A stretch of 64,000 nt of DNA from Deltaproteobacteria bacterium IMCC39146 (GCA_030005635.1 JARUHP010000001.1:124001-188000), one strand, 5' to 3'. Counted from the first letter of the stretch, positions 17,384 to 26,297 are shown. Numbers and translations: made by a program. Notes: a model not told the origin generated them from the sequence alone.

Positions 17384-18448
17384 CTACTCCGTGCGTACGG
17401 ACTGGCCGTCGCGAATACGTTCATTGCCTTTAACTATGACGCTCTGGTTCTCTTGTATCTCGGCGCTGATGATGCCAACCAGGGCTCCCGAGTGGCCGGC
17501 GATTTCAACCGCCAGCATTTGAGCAACACCGTCGTTAATGATGAAAACGACATCTTCGCCGCGATTCTTGATGACGGCATCCCTTGGCACCAGCAGACTT
17601 TCGCTTGCGACCGCAACGGGGAGATCGATCCTCGCTTGCATGCCTTCAACCAGTGAAGCGTTGCCTTTAAGTTTGAATTTGGCTGTGAAGGTCCGCGTGG
17701 AGATGTCGCCGCGTGGGATGATACTTGTGAAGTGACCGGACAACTCCTGCCCAGCGATGCTGATCATGATTTCCTGATCGGAAACCAGGTTGGAGATGAT
17801 GTCAGCCGGTACCTCAACGCGTACTTCAAAGTTGCGATTGTCGGCAAGTGTGGCGACAATTCCTCCGGCCTTGACCCATTCGCCGGCCTCTACCAGCTTT
17901 TCGATGATGATGCCGTCAAAGGGGGCGCGCACGGTTTTCTTTTTTTGTTCCAGCAGTCTGTGATCCAGGCGCGCCTTAAGGACAGCTGTTTGTTTTTGTA
18001 GTCGATTGGCTTTCGTGCCATAGGCCTCGTATTCAGAGGTGGCAATCGAATCCTGCTGGTACAGGTTAGCAATTCTTTCGTAGTCTCTTTCTGCCTGGCC
18101 AAGTTCAATCTGGTTTTGTTCGAGAACGGCCTTGAGCCCTACGATTTCTGTAGCAAGCAGGTCATCATCAAGTCTCACCAGACGATCGCCGGTTTTAACG
18201 GGTTGCCCATCATCGACGTAAACCTGTTGCACAATGCCGTCGACTTCAGAAGCCACCTCGGCTGTGCGTGCGAAATAGAGCGTGCCGACAAAAGGTGCGG
18301 TCGGTTTTGACGTGCCGCTGATGACCGTTGCGGTGGTCACCAGCATGGGCGGTGGCCCAGTCGGTTTTTTTTGTTCTTCGGCAGCAGCAAAGCTTCCTGT
18401 TAACGTCAGGCTCAAGCCTGTCAGAATGATGCAGAGGGTCTTACGCAT
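17384..18448 (-). CDS. RND efflux periplasmic adaptor (membrane fusion protein)
   Basis: Periplasmic adaptor that links the RND pump to the TolC channel. The 354-aa form starting at 18448 opens with a signal peptide (MRKTLCIILTGLSLTLTGSF, then AAAEE). A biotinyl-lipoyl half (ASEVDGIVQQVYVDDGQPVK), a helical hairpin around residues 90-150, the second lipoyl half (VRAPFDGIIIEKLVEAGEWV), a beta-barrel and a membrane-proximal domain ending in NERIRDGQSVRTE follow. I rejected the longer frame to 18508 because it lacks a signal peptide. The ATG overlaps the tetR stop by 8 bp, which ties expression to the regulator. Confidence 0.93.
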   Translation of the reverse strand: MRKTLCIILTGLSLTLTGSFAAAEEQKKPTGPPPMLVTTATVISGTSKPTAPFVGTLYFARTAEVASEVDGIVQQVYVDDGQPVKTGDRLVRLDDDLLATEIVGLKAVLEQNQIELGQAERDYERIANLYQQDSIATSEYEAYGTKANRLQKQTAVLKARLDHRLLEQKKKTVRAPFDGIIIEKLVEAGEWVKAGGIVATLADNRNFEVRVEVPADIISNLVSDQEIMISIAGQELSGHFTSIIPRGDISTRTFTAKFKLKGNASLVEGMQARIDLPVAVASESLLVPRDAVIKNRGEDVVFIINDGVAQMLAVEIAGHSGALVGIISAEIQENQSVIVKGNERIRDGQSVRTE

Positions 18449-19084
18449 AGTCTTGGCTCCCGATTCCGCGCAGGGAAAACTGTGTGATGTGTTGAACGGT
18501 GTCTTCAATAAAAGTCTGGTTCTGTTCCGCAGTCCTGATGCCTTTTAGAACTTCGCGTGTCCGTATAAAGTGCAGGACCTGCCCGGTGATGCTCCTGATG
18601 CTGCGGGAAACGTAGTCTTCATTGAGCTCGGGGCAGGTTTTCAGAATGATTTTTTGGAAGGCCTGATGGATCGGTATCACCAGTCGTTCCGCAACCAGGT
18701 CGCCGGCTATTGCGTCGGGAGCCATCTCTTGGTAGATAATCTGCAAAAGACGGTCACTGTCTGGTGAAGAAAAATGCGCGTCGAAAAAGCTGTAATTGTA
18801 GCTGTGTAGAATTTGTTCAAGAGTTGCTTCTGAATGTCGCTCGTCAAGATCTTTTAAGAGGGCCAGTTTGTCGAGCGTAATGCTGTCCAAGCGCTGCTTG
18901 AGAACCTCCCGGTAAAGGTTGGTCTTGCCGTTAAAGTGATAGTTGACCGCAGCGACATTGGCGCCTGAAGCCTCGGTAATCTGACGAATGCTGACGCCTT
19001 CGAAACCGTGAGCGAAAAAGAGCTCTTCCGCGTGTTTAAGCAGTAAGGCTCTGGTGCCTTTGTTTGTCTATTATAATTTCTCAT
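18441..19084 (-). pseudogene. TetR-family regulator of the RND operon, apparently frameshifted near the 5' end
   Basis: The open frame from 19067 leftwards encodes a complete TetR helix-turn-helix (LLKHAEELFFAHGFEGVSIR, QITEASGANVAAVNYHFNGK) and a C-terminal domain resembling CecR-type regulators. That frame has no ATG, GTG or TTG before the HTH; TAA and TAG stops lie just upstream (19073-19068). An ATG at 19084 opens the other frame (MRNYNRQT), and adding one base in the A-run at about 19060-19066 would join the two into a normal TetR start. Either the gene carries a one-base deletion, the run is a sequencing error, or a rare start codon is used. It is the first gene of the efflux operon and presumably its autoregulator. 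Confidence 0.8.
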
Positions 19085-19090
19085 TAAATC

Positions 19091-19105
19091 AATGTTTTAA
19101 ACGTT
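19091..19105. promoter_or_regulatory. Candidate TetR operator upstream of the efflux operon
   Basis: AATGTTT-T-AAACGTT is a 7-bp inverted repeat with one mismatch around a central T. It ends 7 bp before the tetR ATG at 19084 and lies in AT-rich promoter DNA, the expected place for autoregulation. Assignment to this TetR is inference. Confidence 0.4.
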
Positions 19106-19162
19106 GTTTCAAAAGCTGTCAAGCAAGGATTTAAAAGGCCTCTTTGTGCTGGATCCTGAAAC

Positions 19163-19204
19163 AGAAACGCCTCGTCCTATACAGTGCATAGTCGAGGCGT
19201 TTCT
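19163..19204 (-). terminator. Terminator of the prmA-rsmE-zinc-ribbon operon
   Basis: AGAAACGCCTCG and CGAGGCGTTTCT form a perfect 12-bp stem with an 18-nt loop, followed on the minus strand by a short U-containing tract (GTTTC). It begins 29 bp past the stop at 19233. Confidence 0.75.
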
Positions 19205-19232
19205 TCAACTGAAGTGCTATCTACTGCTTTGA

Positions 19233-19628
19233 TTAAAATGCGAACTCAGGGCCTTTGCCTGGCTTGTCGTCGTCATCTTCATCAAAGTCGAGGCTGTCTG
19301 CCGGAAGGGTTTCACTGTCGGCGCCAAAAGGTTGATCAATGTTGATGTCCTGATCATTGTCACCGAGAGGAATATCTTCTGTTGCTCCGCCTGCCTGGTC
19401 ATCTTCTTCGAGAAAGTCGAAGCCGAAGTCGACTGAACCATCAGAGGCTTCTTCTACCTCTTCATCGCTCTCGTCGATGACAGGCTCAGGGGCGGTCACT
19501 GCCGCTTGTTCGGGAGAAAAGAAACCGCGCAAGTTGAATTTGGCCTTGTGCTCGACCAGATCGATATTGCACTTTTTGCAACTGTCCAGGTGGTCAAAGC
19601 TGTGGTATCCGCATTTTGGGCACTTCAT
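19233..19628 (-). CDS. Hypothetical protein with N-terminal zinc ribbon and acidic tail
   Basis: A 131-aa protein I cannot name. The N-terminus has two CxxC knuckles (MKCPKCGYHSF and DSCKKCNIDL), as in a rubredoxin/zinc-ribbon fold. The remaining about 95 residues are very acidic and low in complexity (clusters of D and E, for example DFGFDFLEEDDQAGG and DSLDFDEDDDDKPGKG) and probably disordered. Its ATG overlaps the rsmE stop by 4 bp, and a terminator follows, so it is co-translated with the two methyltransferases. A binding or regulatory role is possible but nothing in the sequence decides it. Confidence 0.8.
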   Translation of the reverse strand: MKCPKCGYHSFDHLDSCKKCNIDLVEHKAKFNLRGFFSPEQAAVTAPEPVIDESDEEVEEASDGSVDFGFDFLEEDDQAGGATEDIPLGDNDQDINIDQPFGADSETLPADSLDFDEDDDDKPGKGPEFAF

Positions 19629-20407
19629 AGGTTCTCCTCGTGCTTATTTAAGTTGCTTCCGGCAGGAGCTTTCTGCCAGTCGCCATAAAGATACTGCAAA
19701 ATGGGGGTTGCTGCCAAGCCTGCAGTTTCGGTCCGGAGAATTCTTGGCCCCAGATGAACTGGGCGGAAGCCTGCAGCTGTTATCCGGTTGATTTCCGCGC
19801 TGGAAAATCCGCCTTCCGGGCCTATCAGCAGGCGTACACCTGCAGGTGGTGTGGTGGGGAGAGCTTCTGCCAGAGGCAGCGAGCCGGCTTCCCAGAGCAC
19901 CAGTTTGAGATCACTGCTCGATTCTTCCAGGGCTTCTGTTAACGTCTGCAAAGGTTTTACTTTCGGCAAAAAAGTTCTACGACTCTGGCGTGCCGCTTCA
20001 CTGGCGATGCGTTGCCAGCGCTGTTCTCGTTTCTTCAGCCGGGCAGAGTTCAGGTTCGGGACGGCGTGTTCTGTCTCTACAGCCTGGAAGGTGTGGACTC
20101 CAAGCTCTGTACCTTTTTGCAGGACCAGGTCAAACTTGTCGCCCTTAGGCAGCGCCTGCAGAAGAGTGATTTTAAAGCTTTCCTGAGTTTCATGCCATTG
20201 ACGAAGGAGTCTGGCGGTTGCCTGAGTTGCCTGTAACTGTTCGATCTGTACTTTGCAGCAGCGGCCGCAACCGTCAAGCAGCAAGACGATAGCCCCCGCT
20301 TTAAGACGCAAGACCTTGCGTAAGTGATGATAGGCCTCCCCGCTGATGACGAACGGCTCACTTTGCAGGCTTTCTGCAGGGACGAAAAATCGGACAGGGT
20401 CACTCAT
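19625..20407 (-). CDS. rsmE: 16S rRNA m3U1498 methyltransferase
   Basis: SPOUT-class enzyme that methylates U1498 of 16S rRNA using S-adenosylmethionine. The 260-aa protein has a PUA-like N-terminal part (RFFVPAESL, HHLRKVLRLKAG) and the knotted C-terminal SAM site LLIGPEGGFSSAEI followed by LGPRILRTETAGLAA. The start at 20407 overlaps the prmA stop (ATGA). The longer frame to 20434 only intrudes into prmA. The order prmA-rsmE is conserved in many bacteria. Confidence 0.95.
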   Translation of the reverse strand: MSDPVRFFVPAESLQSEPFVISGEAYHHLRKVLRLKAGAIVLLLDGCGRCCKVQIEQLQATQATARLLRQWHETQESFKITLLQALPKGDKFDLVLQKGTELGVHTFQAVETEHAVPNLNSARLKKREQRWQRIASEAARQSRRTFLPKVKPLQTLTEALEESSSDLKLVLWEAGSLPLAEALPTTPPAGVRLLIGPEGGFSSAEINRITAAGFRPVHLGPRILRTETAGLAATPILQYLYGDWQKAPAGSNLNKHEENL

Positions 20408-21321
20408 GGGCGTTGATAGACGATACAGGTCCACTCGTCGCGATGGCTTATTGAGAGCTGTTTTAGGTTGAATGGGGTAAAGCCATCGATTACCTGCTGC
20501 TCCTGTTCAATCAGGATCCCGGAGAGCACCAGGCGCCCCTGAGGAGCCAGTCGCTCAACAAGCTGGCTTGCCAGGCGAACATTTTCTCCTGCCAGGATGT
20601 TTGCCAGGACCAGCTCGTATTGACCGGAAAGTTGATCCAGCGGTTGCTCGGTAACTGTCACTAATGGATCGAGTTGATTCTGCTGCACATTCTCCGCGGC
20701 AACCCGGCAGGCATCGCTGTCTATGTCGCATGCGAGCACTTCTTTGGCACCGAGTGCGGCGCCGGCCATAGCCAGGATTCCCGACCCTGTGCCGACATCA
20801 AGGATTTTTAGTGGCGGGTGTCCACTTGCAAAGTGCTCGGCGAGGGCTTCCAGGCAGAGCCCGGTGGTGGCATGTGTGCCGGTGCCAAAAGCTTGCCCGG
20901 GGTCGAGTGTGAGGACGACCTCGTCGCCCGTTTTGGGCCAGTCAACCCAGGAGGGATGAATAACGAGTCGATCTCCGACCTTAAAGGGCGGAAAATGCTG
21001 CTGCCAGTCGCTTGCCCAGTCGTGGTCTGCCAGTTCCCGGTGCTCCATTTGGAGTTCTGCGAGATCGGGATAGATGCCGGCCAATGAGGTTAGCTCCTGC
21101 TGTATCGTCTCACAGAGGAGTTCGACATTTTCAGGGTAGTTGAAGTATGCCTTGAGCACCGGGTCGTTGGCGAGCGCCTCCGGTGATGGCACGACAAACG
21201 TGTCGAGCCTTTTTTCGGCGGCCGTGATTCCAGTGCAGCCCAGATCCAGCAGGACTTGAGAGACCATATCGACCGACTGGTCAGGTACGGTGAGGTTTAT
21301 TTCCAGCCATTTGTTTGTCAT
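20404..21321 (-). CDS. prmA: Ribosomal protein L11 methyltransferase
   Basis: Methylates ribosomal protein L11. The 305-aa protein starts MTNKWLEINLTVPDQ, matching the family N-terminus. The SAM-binding motif is LKILDVGTGSGILAMAGAAL, preceded by LDPGQAFGTGTHATT; the motif IV region is LVLANILAGEN. An in-frame TTG at 21357 would add 12 residues and has no family support. The ribosome-binding site before the ATG is weak. The 251-bp region to the divergent ppsR (21573) must hold both promoters; I see no distinct operator in it. Confidence 0.95.
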   Translation of the reverse strand: MTNKWLEINLTVPDQSVDMVSQVLLDLGCTGITAAEKRLDTFVVPSPEALANDPVLKAYFNYPENVELLCETIQQELTSLAGIYPDLAELQMEHRELADHDWASDWQQHFPPFKVGDRLVIHPSWVDWPKTGDEVVLTLDPGQAFGTGTHATTGLCLEALAEHFASGHPPLKILDVGTGSGILAMAGAALGAKEVLACDIDSDACRVAAENVQQNQLDPLVTVTEQPLDQLSGQYELVLANILAGENVRLASQLVERLAPQGRLVLSGILIEQEQQVIDGFTPFNLKQLSISHRDEWTCIVYQRP

Positions 21322-21572
21322 AGGATGTTGTTTAACGGAGTTTATGGGGTATTGCAATGGAATTTCTTGACCTGCGAGTGAGTGCTCTGAAATAATAGCT
21401 ACTAACTAATGAGAGAAGACGCTTGCATGGTAATAAATATTCTTTATGGTTTCTGCATGGCTCTTGGAAGTCGCTGATTTGTCATAGTAATAGCTGTGAA
21501 GTTGTTATATTTGATGTTTGCGTTTTCATTAGATTCTGTTAGACTTCTGCGGTGTTCTCATGAGGATTTTTG

Positions 21573-22379
21573 ATGCCAACTGACCAGGCAATTTATCTGC
21601 TTTCCGATGCAACCGGTGAAACCGCTGAAAAAATGATTCTCGCGGCCTTAACCCAGTTTCGGGATAAGCCGGTACGCTTGATTCGCGTAAACAATGTTCG
21701 TACCAAGAATCAGGTGTACGAGTCTCTTGATGACGCTCTTGCAAGTAGTGCTCTTGTTGTTTACACGATTGTTAACAGGGAGCTCGCCCAGTTGACTCAT
21801 GATGAGTGTGACAGTTTAGGCTTGATCAGTATTGATCTACTAACGCCGCTTTTGATGAAAGTTGCTCACTTTGTTGGACGGTCTCCAAAAGAGACGCCGG
21901 GCCTGTTGCATGGCATTGATGAGGCCTATTTCAAACGCATTGAAGCGATTGAGTTTACAGTCAAACAGGATGATGGGCAGGAACCTCGTAACCTCTACCT
22001 GGCTGACATCGTCCTGGTCGGGATTTCCCGAACCAGCAAGACACCACTGTCCATCTACCTGGCACACCGCGGCTGGAAGGTTGCCAACGTACCCTTGGTG
22101 AAAGGGATCGATCCTCCACCTGAGCTCTATGAGATCGACCCGAAGCGAATCGTCGCCCTGATCATAGACCCCCAGCGTCTGGTTGAGGTGCGTGCCGCAC
22201 GTTTACGTAACCTGGGGCAGGATCCCAGGGCGGCTTACGCTGATTATGAAGAGATCGAAGAAGAGTTGAAGTTTGCCAAGAAGTTTTTCCGTGGCCACCC
22301 CTGGTCGGTTATCGACGTCTCGAGTAAGGCGATTGAAGAGACTGCGAATGAGGTTCTGGTTCGTTTAGGGCTAAAATAA
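21573..22379 (+). CDS. ppsR: PpsR/YqfL-type bifunctional kinase-pyrophosphorylase (DUF299)
   Basis: Regulator that phosphorylates, with ADP, and dephosphorylates a threonine of PEP synthase or pyruvate-phosphate dikinase. The 268-aa protein has the family start ([17 protein letters not shown]), the P-loop-like motif [17 protein letters not shown] near residue 150, and the YAD and [16 protein letters not shown] segments near the end. ATG 21573 has GAGG 7 nt upstream; the adjacent TTG at 21570 is less likely. No true PpsA or PpdK is in the window, so its target is elsewhere, unless the PPDK-N protein at 7029-9623 is involved (speculative). Confidence 0.93.
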   Translation: MPTDQAIYLLSDATGETAEKMILAALTQFRDKPVRLIRVNNVRTKNQVYESLDDALASSALVVYTIVNRELAQLTHDECDSLGLISIDLLTPLLMKVAHFVGRSPKETPGLLHGIDEAYFKRIEAIEFTVKQDDGQEPRNLYLADIVLVGISRTSKTPLSIYLAHRGWKVANVPLVKGIDPPPELYEIDPKRIVALIIDPQRLVEVRAARLRNLGQDPRAAYADYEEIEEELKFAKKFFRGHPWSVIDVSSKAIEETANEVLVRLGLK

Positions 22380-22441
22380 GTTGTTGCGAAACTTTACAAA
22401 GGGATTCATCAAATTTACAGAGAACTGTTAACAGACGCCCG

Positions 22442-22469
22442 TTGTCACATAGAAATCGAAGTGTAGAAC
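22442..22469 (+). promoter_or_regulatory. Possible sigma-70 promoter of the two-component operon
   Basis: TTGTCA (22442-22447), a 16-bp spacer and TAGAAC (22464-22469) lie 21 bp upstream of the response-regulator ATG. The match is moderate. Confidence 0.35.
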
Positions 22470-22489
22470 TTAATAGAGGAGAAATAATT

Positions 22490-23161
22490 ATGCGCATTCT
22501 CGTAGTTGAAGACGAAAAGAAAGTTGCCAGCTTTATCCAACGTGGCCTGGAAGGTGAAGGTTTCTCGGTTGAAGTGGCTTACGATGGTGAATCCGGAGTT
22601 GAAATGGGTAGCCAAAGTTCCTTCGACCTGATTCTCATGGATGTTATGCTGCCGAAGATGGATGGCTTGCAGGCAATCAAGGCTTTGCGCGAAAAAGGTG
22701 TTGAAAGCCCAGTGCTCTGCCTGACCGCCAAAGATACGGTTGAAGACATTGTCGCCGGCCTCGACTCAGGCAGTGACGATTATCTAACCAAGCCGTTTGC
22801 TTTTGCTGAACTTCTGGCTCGCGTGCGTGCGCTGGTTCGTCGTGGTACTCAGGAGCGCGGTGCAGAGATCACTTATGCGGATCTTCGCCTTGACCCGGTG
22901 GCACACAAAGTCTGGCGTAGTGATTCAGAGATTGATTTGACTGCCAAAGAGTATGCTCTTCTGGAGTTTTTCATGCGTAACCCGGAGACGACTCTGACGC
23001 GAACCATGATCGCCGAGCATGTCTGGGATTACACGTTTGACTCCTTCACCAACATCATCGATGTGTATGTCAATTACCTGCGCAAGAAGGTTGATCGCGA
23101 CTACACCAATAAGCTGATTCACACGGTTCGCGGTATCGGTTACGTCCTCAAGGAGGATTAG
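22490..23161 (+). CDS. OmpR/PhoB-family response regulator
   Basis: DNA-binding response regulator of 223 aa. The receiver domain has the acidic pair E7 D8, the phospho-acceptor Asp51 (DLILMDVMLPKMDG) and the conserved Lys in YLTKPFAFAELLARV. A winged-helix trans_reg_C domain follows (LTAKEYALLEFFMRNPETTL, ending in TVRGIGYVLKED). ATG 22490 is preceded by GAGGAG, so the 16 extra residues of the longer frame are not part of the protein. It ends 2 bp before its sensor kinase. The pair is closest in layout to CusRS/heavy-metal-type systems, but the signal is unknown. Confidence 0.95.
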   Translation: MRILVVEDEKKVASFIQRGLEGEGFSVEVAYDGESGVEMGSQSSFDLILMDVMLPKMDGLQAIKALREKGVESPVLCLTAKDTVEDIVAGLDSGSDDYLTKPFAFAELLARVRALVRRGTQERGAEITYADLRLDPVAHKVWRSDSEIDLTAKEYALLEFFMRNPETTLTRTMIAEHVWDYTFDSFTNIIDVYVNYLRKKVDRDYTNKLIHTVRGIGYVLKED

Positions 23162-23163
23162 AC

Positions 23164-24624
23164 TTGGGCTCTTCGCTCATATGGTCGATCCGGGTTCGTC
23201 TTACATTCTGGTACGCAATGACACTGGCTGTCATCCTGGCAGTCAGTGCTCTTTTTTCGTACCACTACTTTTCCCATAACCTGCGTGAGCAGGTTGACCG
23301 CCAGGTTCGGGAAATCGCGCGCACCCTTGATCAACATCATTCTGAAGTTATCGCAGCCAGTGACGCCGAACAGAGTTGTGACGGGATGAACAGCCTGACC
23401 CACAGTAATAACTGGGGTGCCTACCTGTTGCTGCTTGACTCGAGCCTGCAGGAGATCTGTTCTTCGGATAACCTGATTGATCGCAAGCTCCCTTTTGGTC
23501 CCGTTGCTCGTCAGCAGGTACGTTGGCTTAACGAACACATGGAAACTGTTGAGCTGGCCAATGGTGAGGTTTTACGCCTGCTCTCCACTCCCCTGGTGGA
23601 AGACTCCCGTTTGTTGGGGGTTATCCAGGTGGCTCAGGAGCTTGGGCCCTTACAGGAAACGATTGAAGAGCTACGCCTGATTTACCTGGTCGTTGGCCCT
23701 TTCGCGATCTTCTGGCTCTGCCTTGGCTGCTGGCTTCTGGCGGAGAGGACCATTGCGCCGATTATAGAAGTCACTGAGGCTGCACAAGGGATTTCTGCGG
23801 ACAACCTTTCGCGCCGTCTCCCTTTGGGGAATTATAAGGATGAGCTTTCCCAGATGGTTGGCTGTCTCAACCAGATGCTGGAGCGTCTCGACAAGTCGTT
23901 TCGTCGTGTCCGCCAGTTCTCTGGCGATGCGTCTCATGAACTGCGTACGCCACTGACGATTCTCCGTGGCGAGACAGAAGTTACACTGCGCTGGGCCAAA
24001 ACTCCCGAAGAGTTCCGCGACATGTTGACGTCCAACATGGAAGAGATCGATCGCATGGAGCGGATTATCGAAAGCTTGCTGACCCTGGCGAAAAGTGAGG
24101 TCGGCGAACTGACGCTGGAGATGAAAGAGCTCAGCCTGAGCGACCTGGTACAGGATCTTTACCTGCAGAGTTGCCTCCTTTGCGAGACAAAACAGATCGA
24201 AGTCAAACTTTTGCTCGAGGTTGAAGAAGAGATCCGCATTCGCGGCGATGAGTTGCGCCTGCGCCAGATGTTCCTCAACCTGATTTCCAACGCTATCAAG
24301 TACACCCCAGAAGGTGGTCGCCTGGAGATCGGCCTGAAGATGGTCGAGGACTTTGCCGTTATCGTTATCAATGACTCAGGTATAGGTATCCCAAAAGAGC
24401 ACCTTGCGCACATTTTCGACCGTTTTTATCGGGTCGATAAAGCCCGAAATCGCATGGATGGCGGCACCGGTCTCGGCCTTTCCATCGTTGAGTGGATTGC
24501 TGATGCCCACGGTGGCAGCATTCAGGTCTCCTCTGAAGTTCAGAAGGGCAGCTCTTTTTCCATACGCTTGCCGTTGAAAGGCCCGGAAGAAGGGAAACAC
24601 CCCAAGTCGACGATCCTGGGATAG
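23164..24624 (+). CDS. Sensor histidine kinase (HAMP, HisKA, HATPase)
   Basis: Membrane sensor partner of the response regulator. The start is a TTG at 23164, preceded by AAGGAGG at a 7-nt distance; no in-frame ATG competes. TM1 lies near residues 15-35 (TLAVILAVSALFSYHYF), a periplasmic sensor region to about 170, and TM2 near 175-195 (IYLVVGPFAIFWLCLGCWLL). HAMP follows, then the phospho-acceptor His in SGDASHELRTPLTILRGE, the N box NLISNAIKYTPEGG, and G boxes DSGIGIPKEHL and GGTGLGLSIV. It is 486 aa long and ends at a hairpin terminator. Confidence 0.95.
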   Translation: MGSSLIWSIRVRLTFWYAMTLAVILAVSALFSYHYFSHNLREQVDRQVREIARTLDQHHSEVIAASDAEQSCDGMNSLTHSNNWGAYLLLLDSSLQEICSSDNLIDRKLPFGPVARQQVRWLNEHMETVELANGEVLRLLSTPLVEDSRLLGVIQVAQELGPLQETIEELRLIYLVVGPFAIFWLCLGCWLLAERTIAPIIEVTEAAQGISADNLSRRLPLGNYKDELSQMVGCLNQMLERLDKSFRRVRQFSGDASHELRTPLTILRGETEVTLRWAKTPEEFRDMLTSNMEEIDRMERIIESLLTLAKSEVGELTLEMKELSLSDLVQDLYLQSCLLCETKQIEVKLLLEVEEEIRIRGDELRLRQMFLNLISNAIKYTPEGGRLEIGLKMVEDFAVIVINDSGIGIPKEHLAHIFDRFYRVDKARNRMDGGTGLGLSIVEWIADAHGGSIQVSSEVQKGSSFSIRLPLKGPEEGKHPKSTILG

Positions 24625-24648
24625 TTTTTTTACTGGCATTTTTCTCTC

Positions 24649-24690
24649 ATTTCGGTCAATCACAGTCGTGGTTGGCCGAAATTCGTTTTT
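24649..24690 (+). terminator. Terminator of the two-component operon
   Basis: ATTTCGGTCAATCAC and GTGGTTGGCCGAAAT pair over 15 positions, including two G-U pairs, with a 4-nt loop. TTCGTTTTT follows. It lies 25 bp past the kinase stop. Confidence 0.8.
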
Positions 24691-24704
24691 ATCAAGTTTA
24701 GCAA

Positions 24705-24733
24705 TTGACAGGCTGATAGAGCGTTATTACATT
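24705..24733 (+). promoter_or_regulatory. Sigma-70 promoter of degP
   Basis: TTGACA (24705-24710), 17 bp, TACATT (24728-24733). This is a near-consensus promoter 66 bp upstream of the degP ATG and directly behind the preceding terminator. Confidence 0.65.
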
Positions 24734-24799
24734 TAACGGCAGTTGTGCCTGCTCCTCTTACCTGTGTGCACTATTTCCATCGTTTCAATGGAGGAAGTT

Positions 24800-26194
24800 A
24801 TGAGTAAGTTGCGTCCTGTCGAAGTATTGTTTTTAACCTTAGCTTTGATCTGCTGCTGGATTGTTCCTGCCAGTGCACAGCCAACGGATTTTGTCTCCCT
24901 GGCCGAGAGGCTCAAGCCGGCCGTGGTTAATATCAGCACCGCAAAAACAGTTGAATCACGTTCACCATCCTTCCCTGGCCCGAGATCACCCGGTGGTGGC
25001 AGTCCTTTCGATGAATTCTTCGGTCGTTTTTTTAATGAGATGCCAAAATCGCAGCGTAAGGCAAGCTCGTTAGGCTCTGGTTTTATTATCTCTGAAGACG
25101 GCTTTATCCTCACCAATGACCATGTGGTCGATGGTGCCGATAAGATTACGGTCAAGCTCTCCGACGGACGTGAGTTCAGCGGCGAAGTCCGAGGCCTCGA
25201 CCCCAAGCTTGACCTGGCTTTGATCAAGATTGATGCTGGTGAAGATCTGCCGTTTGCCAACCTTGGAGAAAGTGACGGCATCAGGGTCGGCGAGTGGGTC
25301 ATGGCTATTGGTAACCCCTTTGGCCTGGAACAGACCGTTACGGTGGGTATCGTCTCGGCTAAGGGGCGTACGATTGGTGCAGGTCCTTACGATGATTTCA
25401 TCCAGACCGACGCGTCGATCAACCCGGGCAACTCCGGCGGACCGTTGTTCAATATGAAGGGCGAGGTCGTCGGTATCAATACTGCGATCATCACCGGAGG
25501 ACAGGGTATTGGTTTCGCCATACCCGTGAACATGGCAAAGCAGATTATCCCGCAATTGCGTGATGATGGCCATGTGACTCGAGGCTGGTTAGGAGTGACT
25601 GTGCAGGCCATGAACAAGGAGCTGGCAGGTTCTTTTGGGTTGGAGAATACCCATGGGGCTCTGGTCAATGAGGTCATCAAAGACTCTCCGGCTGCCGACG
25701 CGGGTTTAAAGCGTGGCGATATTATCCTTACCTTTGATGGCCAGAGAATCAAAGAGTTGAATGACTTGCCACAGATGGTGGCAGTAACGGCTGTGAATAA
25801 AACGGTTAAGGTCGAAATCTTCCGGGATGACAAGAAACAGGAAGTAAAGGTCAAGATTGGCAAGCTCGACGAAGGGCACGGAGGGTTTGTCGCTGAACAA
25901 AAACAGGACGAAGATGCGCTCGGCATCACCGCTGCCGATGTGACTCCGGAGTTGGCTGCACGCTACAGCCTTGAGGGTAAAGAGGGTGTTCTCGTGACCC
26001 ATATTAATCCCGACGGCCCTGCGGCAGAGGCCAACCTGCGTGTGGGTGATCTGATCCTGGAGGCCGAGGGACAAGAAGTTGCTTCGGTTAAGTCATTTAA
26101 GATGATCCTTGACGGTCTCCGGAAAGGAAAGGTCTTGCGTCTATTGATCCAGCGAAAGGCGACCCTGCTCTATACGACGGTTAAATCCGATTAA
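24800..26194 (+). CDS. degP: DegP/HtrA-type periplasmic serine endoprotease
   Basis: Periplasmic protein quality-control protease (Do family). The 464-aa form starting at ATG 24800 (GGAGG upstream) has a signal peptide (VEVLFLTLALICCWIVPASA). A trypsin-like domain carries the triad His (ILTNDHVVDGAD), Asp (LDLALIKIDAG) and Ser (NPGNSGGPLFNMKGEVVGIN). Two PDZ domains follow (around residues 265-350 and 380-455, with GWLGVTVQ and GVLVTHINPDGPAAEANLR). Its position directly after a two-component system suggests an envelope-stress link, though each has its own terminator or promoter. Confidence 0.95.
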   Translation: MSKLRPVEVLFLTLALICCWIVPASAQPTDFVSLAERLKPAVVNISTAKTVESRSPSFPGPRSPGGGSPFDEFFGRFFNEMPKSQRKASSLGSGFIISEDGFILTNDHVVDGADKITVKLSDGREFSGEVRGLDPKLDLALIKIDAGEDLPFANLGESDGIRVGEWVMAIGNPFGLEQTVTVGIVSAKGRTIGAGPYDDFIQTDASINPGNSGGPLFNMKGEVVGINTAIITGGQGIGFAIPVNMAKQIIPQLRDDGHVTRGWLGVTVQAMNKELAGSFGLENTHGALVNEVIKDSPAADAGLKRGDIILTFDGQRIKELNDLPQMVAVTAVNKTVKVEIFRDDKKQEVKVKIGKLDEGHGGFVAEQKQDEDALGITAADVTPELAARYSLEGKEGVLVTHINPDGPAAEANLRVGDLILEAEGQEVASVKSFKMILDGLRKGKVLRLLIQRKATLLYTTVKSD

Positions 26195-26217
26195 GTCTTT
26201 TCTGCTGTTTGTTTGAC

Positions 26218-26256
26218 AACGCCCTCGCTGCTTCGGTAGTGAGGGCGTTTTTTTAG
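26218..26256 (+). terminator. Terminator of degP
   Basis: AACGCCCTCGCT and AGTGAGGGCGTT form a 12-bp stem (one G-T pair) with an 8-nt loop, followed by a run of T. It lies 24 bp past the degP stop. Confidence 0.9.
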
Positions 26257-26272
26257 CCTAAACAAAAGGGTT

Positions 26273-26297
26273 CGACGCAGGCGCAGAGACGCAAAGG
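26273..26297. repeat. GCGCAGAG-type dispersed repeat word
   Basis: The sequence cgacgcaggcgcagagacgc, then aaagg, shares the GCGCAGAG/ACGC words of the inverted repeat at 3148-3253. It lies between two terminators where genes converge. Confidence 0.45.

Noticed and set aside
18854-19084. A 76-codon protein from the ATG at 19084
   Set aside because: Beyond about 8 residues it is in the wrong frame relative to the clear TetR helix-turn-helix; it is a product of the frameshift.
22442-22489. The 16-residue N-terminal extension of the response regulator
   Set aside because: The receiver-domain start and a GAGGAG site fix the ATG at 22490.
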